NCBI GenBank assembly: GCA_965200765.1
Contig: OZ241380.1
Coordinates: 1,984,001 to 2,048,000, forward strand
DNA length: 64,000 bases
Direction: 5' to 3'
DNA from: G965200765 sp965200765
GTDB taxonomy: Bacteria > Pseudomonadota > Gammaproteobacteria > Arenicellales > JAJDZL01
The notes under the pieces are model-generated. The model was not told the origin of the DNA. It was given only the letters and a program-made list of their open reading frames with translations, and made no database searches. Below, piece after piece: positions 42,986 to 50,097 of the stretch (its first letter is position 1; each line of letters opens with the position of its first letter). Position numbers and translations under genes: made by a program.

Positions 42986-44287
42986 ATGACTGCAGATCTC
43001 TCGAGAATCGCAACCGAAAAAGGCATTCGATATTTTTTAATCAGCTATGTTGATTTGTTTGGGGGACTACGCGCGAAGTTGGTGCCGAGTTCTGCCATTG
43101 GCGACATGCAAAAAGATGGCGCCGGTTTTGCCGGGTTTGCAACCTGGCTTGACATGACCCCGGCGCATCCTGACATGCTTGCAATTCCGGATCCGGACAG
43201 TTTGATACAACTGCCCTGGAAACCGGAAGTTGGCTGGCTGGCCGGCGATCTGTGGATGGATGGCAAAGAAGTGGAACAATGTCCGCGCATCGTTCTGAAA
43301 CGACAATTGGCCCGCTACGCTGAAAGAGGCTATACACTGAAAACCGGAGTTGAATGTGAATACATGCTTCTGACTCCCGATGGACGAAGCATTTCCGACG
43401 ATCGCGATGTACAGGAAAAGCCTTGTTATGACCAAACTGCCTTGATGAGACGTTATGACGTCGTCAGCAGTATCTGCGATGCAATGATCGAACTGGGCTG
43501 GGGTCCGTATCAAAACGATCACGAAGATGCGAACGGACAATTCGAGATGAATTGGGATTACAGTGATGCTTTGATGACTGCCGACCGGCATGTATTTTTC
43601 AAGTTCATGGTGAAAAGCATCGCCGAACAGCATGGTTACCGTGCGACGTTCATGCCGAAACCATTCATGGATCTGACTGGCAACGGTTGTCATGCGCATG
43701 TCTCCGTGTGGGAGCAAGACAATAATGTTTTTCTGGATGAATCAGGAGAATTGGGCTTGTCAAAGATTGCCTATCAATTTCTTGGCGGTATTGTTTACAG
43801 TGCCCGCGCACTATGCTCGCTTTTCAGTCCGACTGTAAACAGTTACAAACGTATTAACGCACCGCGAACCCGTTCCGGTGCATCATGGTCTCCCAACTCT
43901 GTCACTTACACTGGCAACAATCGTACTCACATGATTCGAATACCGGATGCCGGCCGTTTTGAATTGAGATTAATGGATGGTTCTGCAAACCCGTATTTGA
44001 TGCAGGCAGGAATCGCGCTGGCGGGAATGGACGGAATGGATAATCATCGCGACCCGGGGAAACGGCTTGACATTGACATGTATGCCAATCCCGAGTTGGC
44101 CGGCGATGTACAGAAACTGCCGTTGAATCTGATGGATGCCATTCGGGTCACTCGTGACTGGAGTGTGATCCGGGATGCGATTGGTGGTGAAATTATTGAC
44201 AGCTACTGCAACATGAAAGAAACAGAGTGGAATAACTACATGTCGCATCTGTCCGAGTGGGAGCGCAACAACACACTGGATTGCTAA
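42986..44287 (+). CDS. gmaS: Gamma-glutamylmethylamide synthetase (type III GS-like)
   Basis: A 433-aa glutamine-synthetase-like enzyme. It joins methylamine to glutamate with ATP, the first step of the N-methylglutamate route. The text RYFLISYVDLFGGLRAKLVP, WLDMTPAHPDMLAIPDPDS, TGVECEYMLL and NGCHAHVS is that of GmaS/GlnT proteins. The ATG at 42986 has a perfect AAGGAGGTGA site at 42974-42983; an upstream TTG at 42959 is not needed. It follows mgsC by 45 bases. A GlnT with broader amine use cannot be excluded. No N-methylglutamate dehydrogenase (mgdABCD) is in the window. Confidence 0.85.
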   Translation: MTADLSRIATEKGIRYFLISYVDLFGGLRAKLVPSSAIGDMQKDGAGFAGFATWLDMTPAHPDMLAIPDPDSLIQLPWKPEVGWLAGDLWMDGKEVEQCPRIVLKRQLARYAERGYTLKTGVECEYMLLTPDGRSISDDRDVQEKPCYDQTALMRRYDVVSSICDAMIELGWGPYQNDHEDANGQFEMNWDYSDALMTADRHVFFKFMVKSIAEQHGYRATFMPKPFMDLTGNGCHAHVSVWEQDNNVFLDESGELGLSKIAYQFLGGIVYSARALCSLFSPTVNSYKRINAPRTRSGASWSPNSVTYTGNNRTHMIRIPDAGRFELRLMDGSANPYLMQAGIALAGMDGMDNHRDPGKRLDIDMYANPELAGDVQKLPLNLMDAIRVTRDWSVIRDAIGGEIIDSYCNMKETEWNNYMSHLSEWERNNTLDC

Positions 44288-44437
44288 ATATCAGCAATCA
44301 TTGATAAACTTGAAATAATAAATTCAGCATGCCAGTACTGGATTTCGTCCGGTACTGGTTTTTTTTCGAGAACAGGTAATTCTCTCCCAATACAACTACG
44401 GGATGCGCGCCTGTGTCGGAAGTGAATATTACACGGA
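44264..44437. repeat. gmaS-anmK junction duplication, left copy
   Basis: It covers the last codons of gmaS, its terminator and a frameshifted copy of the anmK 3' end (CAGGTAATTCTCTCCCAATA). It repeats at 46502-46677, where the anmK end is intact. The antitoxin array lies between the two copies. Confidence 0.82.
44332..44366 (+). terminator. Rho-independent terminator of the mgs-gmaS operon
   Basis: CCAGTACT and GGTACTGG form the stem, with a GATTTCGTC-like loop, and eight T follow. It is 45 bases past the gmaS stop. Confidence 0.88.
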
Positions 44438-44488
44438 AAGTTCTGGTTTCTCCTTTCCAACGGGAAACACTCTAGACCAACATTTTGC

Positions 44489-44516
44489 TTGACATTGATT
44501 TGAAAATGCGTAGAAT
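44489..44516 (+). promoter_or_regulatory. Promoter of antitoxin unit 1
   Basis: TTGACA at 44489-44494, a 16-bp spacer and TAGAAT at 44511-44516. The same promoter recurs in units 2 and 3. Confidence 0.75.
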
Positions 44517-44556
44517 AATCAAAATTGAGTAACCTTCACAAACAACGGTGAATGCA

Positions 44557-44808
44557 ATGAAAGTTTCCCAAGAAGACAGAATCAGACTAGGCAATGCTCT
44601 TGCAGAAGCAAGGAAGAATGGCATTGGGTATAACAAATGGTTCGATTCTCTGTCCCCTGAAGACCAGAAGATAGAAGACTACCTGGATGACGAGTTCTGT
44701 ATGATGTCCATCAAGCAAACTATCGAGGAAAACGGTGGCGAAATGCCAGATCCTGATAAGAATCCGGAGTTGTTCTTTCCTTGGAAACCAAAGGTAAAAA
44801 AGCAATAA
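44557..44808 (+). CDS. Antitoxin-like protein, unit 1
   Basis: A small acidic protein of 83 residues from the ATG at 44557; a start at 44548 is in frame. It reads MKVSQEDRIRLGNALAEARK, FDSLSPEDQKIEDYLDDEF and then PDPDKNPELFFPW. The stop TAA overlaps the ATG of the RelE-like gene (TAATG), as in many toxin-antitoxin pairs. It is almost identical to two further copies at 45567 and 46075. I do not recognise the family. The acidic, short form suits an antitoxin that binds a basic partner. Confidence 0.65.
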   Translation: MKVSQEDRIRLGNALAEARKNGIGYNKWFDSLSPEDQKIEDYLDDEFCMMSIKQTIEENGGEMPDPDKNPELFFPWKPKVKKQ

Positions 44809-45245
44809 TGGCGAAAAGAGCCCGTCGCAGAAGAAAAGGGAATCAATGGGAAGTCGTAGGAATGCGGAAGAACATTGATGCCATGATTGGTAAATTGAAT
44901 TTGTCTGACGAATTAAGGAACGATCTTCAAGAATTGGTGAAGTCGCTAACGAACAATCCCGACGTAGTGGACGGCAGACGCATCAAGAAATTTGGAAAGC
45001 AAAAGGGCAGGCAATACTGGCGGGCGCGATCGTACGGAGAGTCAGAAAACTATCGAGTGATGTATTATCTCAAGCCATATCGAAAAATGATAGTCGTCAC
45101 TAAGATCGATGATAGAGAAACAGTTTATCAAGGATCATTGAATGAAAAATTCCGAAGAATTCCGATTTTTCGCCAACTGCCTAGTCCTTTCTTGGCTGAT
45201 CTGATGCGAATTGATCGACCAAATAGTAGCCGTAGCCTCCACTGA
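44808..45245 (+). CDS. RelE-like basic protein, candidate toxin
   Basis: A 145-aa protein. A very basic start (MAKRARRRRKGNQWEVVG) is followed by a helix pair (LNLSDELRNDLQELVKSL) and a strand-rich part VVDGRRIKKFGKQKGRQYWR, YRVMYYLKPYRKMIVVTKID. The latter looks like a RelE/HigB-type ribosome-dependent RNase fold. The start overlaps the antitoxin stop. It is the only complete copy in the array. The catalytic residues cannot be set with confidence, and the C-terminus is longer than usual. The toxin call is inference from form and pairing. Confidence 0.6.
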   Translation: MAKRARRRRKGNQWEVVGMRKNIDAMIGKLNLSDELRNDLQELVKSLTNNPDVVDGRRIKKFGKQKGRQYWRARSYGESENYRVMYYLKPYRKMIVVTKIDDRETVYQGSLNEKFRRIPIFRQLPSPFLADLMRIDRPNSSRSLH

Positions 45246-45500
45246 GGGAGTCAAGCACCTGCTGTACGAAGAACTGAATATTGTCGGATCTTGAATGGGG
45301 TTAGTCTGGCATGCAAATGACAAAGTACATTAGATTGTGAATTCTTGCACAGGCCGAGTTTATAATATTTTCGAATCCCGAAAAATCGGGGAAGTAAGAC
45401 TCTGAGAAGTGGCAGGCACCGGCACGTCTGAAACTCGTAAATCGCTGAAAATTTACTTTAGATTCTTTCCAACGAGAAACACTCTAGACAAACATCTTGC

Positions 45501-45528
45501 TTGACATAAATTTGAAAATGCGTAGAAT
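45501..45528 (+). promoter_or_regulatory. Promoter of antitoxin unit 2
   Basis: TTGACA at 45501-45506, a 16-bp spacer and TAGAAT at 45523-45528; same as unit 1. Confidence 0.75.
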
Positions 45529-45566
45529 AATTAATATTCGAGTAACCTTCACAAACAATGGTGAAA

Positions 45567-45821
45567 ACAATGAAAGTTTCCCAAGAAGACAGAATCAGAC
45601 TAGGCAATGCACTTGCAGAAGCAGAGAAGAATGGAACCGGATATGATGAATGGTTCGATTCGCTGTCCCCGGAAGACCAGAAGAAAGAAGACTACCTGGA
45701 CGACGAATTCTGCATGATGCTCGTCAAGCAAACTATCGAGGAAAACGGTGGCGAAATGCCAGATCCTGATAAGAATCCGGAGTTGTTCTTTCCTTGGAAA
45801 CCAAAGGTTAAAAAGAAATAA
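45567..45821 (+). CDS. Antitoxin-like protein, unit 2 (orphan)
   Basis: An 84-residue copy of the unit 1 antitoxin (MKVSQEDRIRLGNALAEAEK, with changes such as NGTGYDEWF and MMLVKQT). I chose the inner ATG at 45570 or its neighbour for the common start; an upstream GTG/ATG leader is not needed. The stop TAA is followed directly by ATGACAAAGTAC of the shared tail. The toxin is fully lost by deletion. With its own promoter it would make an antitoxin without a partner. Confidence 0.6.
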   Translation, partial: TMKVSQEDRIRLGNALAEAEKNGTGYDEWFDSLSPEDQKKEDYLDDEFCMMLVKQTIEENGGEMPDPDKNPELFFPWKPKVKKK

Positions 45822-46005
45822 TGACAAAGTACATTAGATTGTGAATTCTTGCACAGGCCGAGTTTGTAATATTTTCGAATCTCGAAAAATCGGGGAAGTA
45901 AGACTCTGAGAAGTGGCAGGCACCGGCACGTCTGAAACTCGTAAATCGCTGGAAAATTGTCTTTAAATATTTTCCAACGGGAAACACTCTAGACAAACCC
46001 CTTGC

Positions 46006-46033
46006 TTGACATTAACTTGAAAATGCGTAGAAT
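46006..46033 (+). promoter_or_regulatory. Promoter of antitoxin unit 3
   Basis: TTGACA at 46006-46011, a 16-bp spacer and TAGAAT at 46028-46033; same as units 1 and 2. Confidence 0.75.
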
Positions 46034-46074
46034 AATAACAGACTGAATAACCTTCACAAACAACGGTGAATGCA

Positions 46075-46314
46075 ATGAAAGTTTCCCAAGAAGACAGAAT
46101 CAGACTAGGCAATGCTCTTGCAGAAGCAAGGAAGAATGGCATTGGGTATAACAAATGGTTCGATTCGCTGTCCCCGGAAGACCAGAAGAAAGAAGACTAC
46201 CTGGACGACGAATTCTGCATGATGCTCGTCAAGCAAACTATCGAGGAAAACGGTGGCGAAATGCCAGATCCTGATAAGAATCCGGAGTTGTTCTTTCCTT
46301 GGAAACCAAAGTAA
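46075..46314 (+). CDS. Antitoxin-like protein, unit 3 (orphan, shortened)
   Basis: A copy of unit 1 (MKVSQEDRIRLGNALAEARK, NGIGYNKWFDSLSPEDQKK), with GEMPDPDKNPELFFPWKPK at the end. A one-base deletion in the last codons (CCAAAGTAAAA against CCAAAGGTAAAA) ends it four residues early, so it no longer overlaps the toxin start. The start ATG is the conserved inner one; an outer ATG at 46066 is also in frame. It has its own promoter. Confidence 0.6.
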   Translation: MKVSQEDRIRLGNALAEARKNGIGYNKWFDSLSPEDQKKEDYLDDEFCMMLVKQTIEENGGEMPDPDKNPELFFPWKPK

Positions 46315-46324
46315 AAAAGCAATA

Positions 46325-46405
46325 ATGGCGAAAAGAGCCCGTCGCAGAAGAAAAGGGAATCAATGGGAAGTCGTGGGAATTTTGCGGGAACTAGAATGGG
46401 ATTGA
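46325..46405 (+). pseudogene. Truncated RelE-like gene, unit 3
   Basis: It starts MAKRARRRRKGNQWEVVG like the intact toxin at 44808. After 18 codons it runs into ILRELEWD and a stop. An internal deletion joined codon 19 to a point near 45285 of the unit 1 layout. No toxin activity is expected. Confidence 0.8.
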
Positions 46406-46501
46406 TCTGGCATGCAAGTGACAAAGTACATTAGATTGTGAATTCTTGCACAGGCCGAGTCTGTAACAATTTCGCCTTGAAATTCTTTCCAACAGGAAAT
46501 A

Positions 46502-46677
46502 CGCAACAACACATTGGATTGCTAAATTTCAGCAATGATGTATATTGATGCATTCAAACACTAAATCAATATTTGCCAGTACTCGGATTCGTCCGGTACT
46601 GGCTTTTTTCATGGATAGGTAATCTCTCCCAATACAACTTTGGAACGCGCACCTGTAACGGAAGGAATATTGCCCGG
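46502..46677. repeat. gmaS-anmK junction duplication, right copy
   Basis: It starts with CGCAACAACACATTGGATTG, the last gmaS codons, then the terminator and the true anmK 3' end. It matches 44264-44437. Confidence 0.82.
46575..46609 (+). terminator. Second copy of the operon terminator
   Basis: GCCAGTAC and GTACTGGC form the stem, and six T follow. It works in the plus direction. Its T run reaches the anmK stop at 46609. Confidence 0.82.
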
Positions 46678-47715
46678 TAGGTTTTGGATTCTCCTTTGTG
46701 CCAGCCATGCAAATGCACATGCCTCTACCAGGTCCGGCGGAATGCCAAGTTTTGTTGTGTCATGGACCTGAACATTTGAACCTTCGCGCAGGTGTTGCAT
46801 AATTGCCTGGTTCTTCGCGCCACCACCACAAACATAGATCTCATCCACTGCAGGAAGTCTTGCACCGATTTCGAACAAAATAGACTTTGCGGTAAATTTG
46901 GCAAGTGTGCTTTGAACTTCTGACTGTTTGAGTACCAGACCCAGTCTATCCAGTTGTTGTAATAGCCAGTCTATACCGAACTCACGTGTATCAAGACTTT
47001 TCGGTATTGGTCGGGAAAAGTACGGCGCACTCATCAAAATATCCAGGAGTTCTTCATTCGGTTCTGACGACAAAGCCCATTGTCCATCAGCATCGTACCG
47101 TTGGCCCTTGTGCATGAAGGTCCAAGCATCGCATAAAACATTTCCGGGGCCAGTGTCAAACCCGATTGTGTCCTCGGATTCATTCGAAGGCAAAAAAGTA
47201 ACGTTTGAAATCCCGCCGATATTGACAATTGCCCGAGCCTTGTTACGACCTCTGAATACTGCTTGGTGAAATGCAGGTGCCAGAGGCGCACCCTGCCCAC
47301 CCGCCAGCATGTCTGCTTCACGAAAATTCGATACAACCGGCAACCCGGTTTGATTGGCAACAACGCTGGCATCACCCAATTGCCAACTGAACGACGGCCG
47401 GGTTTCCGGACTGTGCAATATGGTCTGACCGTGGCAACCGACGGCATTGATTCCGAAGATTTCATTGCCAGTCATCAATTTGCGAATGGATTGGGCATAG
47501 AGTTGACCCAGCTCGGCTTCCATTTCACGAGCAAGCTCGGATTCCCGGATGGGAGACTTCAGCAACTCTTTGAGCTTGGCCCGAGTATTGTCTGAATAGG
47601 GGGTGTACTCGCTACCTAGTACCTGCGGCTGGTTGTTCTGATGAAATGAAACAAGGACAGAATCAATGCCATCCATGCTTGACCCGGACATCAGGCCGAT
47701 ATAGCAGGACTCCAT
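46609..47715 (-). CDS. anmK: Anhydro-N-acetylmuramic acid kinase
   Basis: A 368-aa kinase that opens and phosphorylates 1,6-anhydro-MurNAc to MurNAc-6-P in peptidoglycan recycling, in the cytoplasm. It starts ESCYIGLMSGSSMDGIDSVL with the phosphate-binding loop, and has GCHGQTILHSP, NIGGISNVTFLP, GFDTGPGNVLCDAW and VCGGGAKNQAIMQHL. The length is normal. The 3' end has a broken second copy near 44370-44437. The gene lies 23 bases after the M23 gene and shares its strand, a pairing usual in gammaproteobacteria. Confidence 0.95.
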   Translation of the reverse strand: MESCYIGLMSGSSMDGIDSVLVSFHQNNQPQVLGSEYTPYSDNTRAKLKELLKSPIRESELAREMEAELGQLYAQSIRKLMTGNEIFGINAVGCHGQTILHSPETRPSFSWQLGDASVVANQTGLPVVSNFREADMLAGGQGAPLAPAFHQAVFRGRNKARAIVNIGGISNVTFLPSNESEDTIGFDTGPGNVLCDAWTFMHKGQRYDADGQWALSSEPNEELLDILMSAPYFSRPIPKSLDTREFGIDWLLQQLDRLGLVLKQSEVQSTLAKFTAKSILFEIGARLPAVDEIYVCGGGAKNQAIMQHLREGSNVQVHDTTKLGIPPDLVEACAFAWLAQRRIQNLPGNIPSVTGARSKVVLGEITYP

Positions 47716-47738
47716 AGAGACGAATGATTCAGTTGCGG

Positions 47739-49406
47739 CTACTCGGCCGACTTCAATTTCTCCTTGACTTCGGGAGGCGTATACGCAAGTTTCGGTTGTT
47801 CAATCAGATCAAGCATTTTCGAATGATCAGCAACTTGCTGTTCAAATTGCTCTTTGTACTGTTCCGGAATTGGCTTGCCGTTGGGCAATGGATAGTTTAC
47901 CGGGTCGCGATGCTTGCCATTCACGCGGAATTCGTAGTGCAAATGCGGTCCTGTCGACACACCGGTTGATCCGACGTAACCGATGGTCTGCCCTTGCTCG
48001 ACTACCTTGCCTACATGAAATTTCTTTGCAAACCGGCTCAAATGAGCATAATAGGTTTCATACTTGCTACCATGCCGGATAACAATCGTCTTGCCGAATC
48101 CGCCTTTCCAACCCATGAACGCAACAATCCCCGCTGCTGTAGAGCGGATTGGGGTTCCTGTTTTCGCTCCGTAATCCACACCTCTGTGCGGCATCCATTT
48201 CTTGTAAATCGGATGAAATCTGCTTTTGCTGAAAACCGATGTAATTCTGGCAAACTCTAGCGGTGCGCGCAAGAAATGTCCACGCATGTTTTCGCCATGC
48301 TGGTCGTAATATATTGTTCTTCCATAGTTGTCCACATGACGATGCGCATCAAGCACTCCCTTTGCATTTTGATATCTCGCGACAATGATGATCGGATCTC
48401 CTACACTTGTACCATCAATGTATCCCTGCTTGTAAACAACGCAAAATTCATCGTTCTTTCGTGCTTGTCTGACAAAGTCAATTCTGGACGAGAACAGGTC
48501 AACAAATGCGAACAGCACCGGCTCCGGGATGCCCGTTTCATAGCCGCTGGTGAACAGGTTGTACTTGACGGTTCCACAAGCACTGTGGGTTTGATATTCA
48601 GGTTGAAGAGTCTTTTGACTGAAATAGTATTGTTCGTCTACACGAAATACCGAGGAGATTTCAAGCGGGCCGGTTTGCAGTTCAACCTTGGCGAATGATC
48701 CGTCCCGATAGGTAGCGATTCTGAGTTCATCCCCGACTTTTAGATTTCGAAACCATTTTTGCTTGGGTGTATTTGCAACTCTGAATGCATCGATTGCCGG
48801 CAAGCCCAGGCGTTGAAATATTCCTGTCAATGAGTCACCCGGTGTCACGTCGCTACTTTTCCAGATCAGCTGGGCTTCGTCTATTTCTGGCAATGGGTCT
48901 TGCTTGTTCTTCGGCTGTATGGAAGGATGTGTCTGTTTCAGAATTGCGCTGAGGGAACCTGCTTCTTCCGCGACAGATGATTCCAGTAGCATCATTTCGT
49001 CGTCCAGATACAAGTACATCAGTACTAGCTTGCTTCTGCGATAGTACTCCATGCCCAGCAAATCGCCGCGGGAATTTCTGGCGACACGCAGTTCGTCATT
49101 CGGGTGTATCACCTTCAAGTACTTCTTCGCCTTCGGGAATTTGATCATCTCCTTGACCAAATCCATGTCGAGATCGATGCGCTTGAAAATTCTGCTGAGC
49201 GAGTCGCCGGAGTGAACAATTTCGAAAGTCCAGCGGACTTCAGGCAAGATACTTGCCGAGCTACGTCCGGTCAACTCTTCCTGCAACGCGGCATCGGTAA
49301 CAAGAGATGAATTTGCAATGGGCGACACGATGGGCAACACGAACGCAAGCAAAATTGCCATTCGTTTGCCAAATCGATTGATCGTCAAGTTTTTCTTCAC
49401 ATTCAC
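47739..49406 (-). CDS. M23-family metalloendopeptidase (MepM-like)
   Basis: A 555-aa periplasmic or membrane-anchored peptidase that cuts peptidoglycan cross-links. An N-terminal hydrophobic stretch (MAILLAFVLPIVSPIA) is a signal or anchor. Two LysM/OapA-like regions follow (HSGDSLSRIFKRIDLDM, TPGDSLTGIFQRLGL). The C-terminal M23 domain has HRGVDYGAKTGTPI and GPHLHYEFRVNG, with the zinc His and Asp residues. The length matches MepM-type enzymes. It lies upstream of anmK on the same strand and is likely co-transcribed. Confidence 0.92.
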   Translation of the reverse strand: MNVKKNLTINRFGKRMAILLAFVLPIVSPIANSSLVTDAALQEELTGRSSASILPEVRWTFEIVHSGDSLSRIFKRIDLDMDLVKEMIKFPKAKKYLKVIHPNDELRVARNSRGDLLGMEYYRRSKLVLMYLYLDDEMMLLESSVAEEAGSLSAILKQTHPSIQPKNKQDPLPEIDEAQLIWKSSDVTPGDSLTGIFQRLGLPAIDAFRVANTPKQKWFRNLKVGDELRIATYRDGSFAKVELQTGPLEISSVFRVDEQYYFSQKTLQPEYQTHSACGTVKYNLFTSGYETGIPEPVLFAFVDLFSSRIDFVRQARKNDEFCVVYKQGYIDGTSVGDPIIIVARYQNAKGVLDAHRHVDNYGRTIYYDQHGENMRGHFLRAPLEFARITSVFSKSRFHPIYKKWMPHRGVDYGAKTGTPIRSTAAGIVAFMGWKGGFGKTIVIRHGSKYETYYAHLSRFAKKFHVGKVVEQGQTIGYVGSTGVSTGPHLHYEFRVNGKHRDPVNYPLPNGKPIPEQYKEQFEQQVADHSKMLDLIEQPKLAYTPPEVKEKLKSAE

Positions 49407-50097
49407 AGTTGAAAATACCCTCGCCTAGCGTTGAATAAATCGTAGTCGAAAATCAATCGTCCAGTCTGTTGTGTTAGCCGTATATACTCAATATACAAAT
49501 TGAAAACCAAAAGAAAGCCAAATTATACTTGAAATCTGCCTGAATTTCCAAACTTTATCCGCTGTCTTTGAGAAAGACGCGTATTGAAACGCCATTGCCA
49601 TGATGGTAGTCACCAAGATCATACTTGGTCCAATACGGCAAGGACCACCGTTCAACCAGGCATGAATTTTGCCCTCTTGTTCTCAACTCTGCTGAACTTC
49701 TCGACGAAGAATCAACCTGGAATTCGTGTTTTGGTATACAAGAAAAATACTATTCACCTCCCCTTCATCGACTGACTTGATGTCATGAATCTGCAATGCA
49801 CAGAAAATTGGCAGTGCCCACAAAGTGAAATGCACAGGATTCAGGACAGACTCTGTAACGCGATACCAGATTAGGCGCACCAACCCTTGTGCGGTTCGCT
49901 ACCAAGTCAGGACTGCTCGGTCCAACAGTGCTTCTTGGCAAAAACAACACAAAAATTGGCAAATTTACCGTTTACAGGGGAAATTCAAGTCTTGTACCCT
50001 TGATATTGACAGGTTTAGGCATTGCAACCTTAAATTTGTTACTATAATGTTAAACTGATGTATTCATTTTCACTAACGAGAATTTGTATTTTCTCTG
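49407..50097. other. Divergent intergenic region before cas3
   Basis: No supported gene in 690 bases. A TATAAT at 50043-50048 with TTGCAA at 50022-50027 is a possible cas3 promoter (15-bp spacer). A TTGACA at 50006-50011 is too far for the same promoter. Confidence 0.5.

Larger units (their letters stand above)
44453..46483. repeat. Three-unit tandem array of the antitoxin cassette
   Basis: Unit 1 (about 44453-45466) holds the antitoxin and the toxin. Unit 2 (about 45467-45969) has only an antitoxin. Unit 3 (about 45970-46483) has an antitoxin and a 26-codon toxin stub. Each unit starts CTTTCCAAC.GGAAACACTC, then has the promoter and the gene, and ends with a shared ATTAGATTGTGAATTCTTGC tail. 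Confidence 0.9.
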
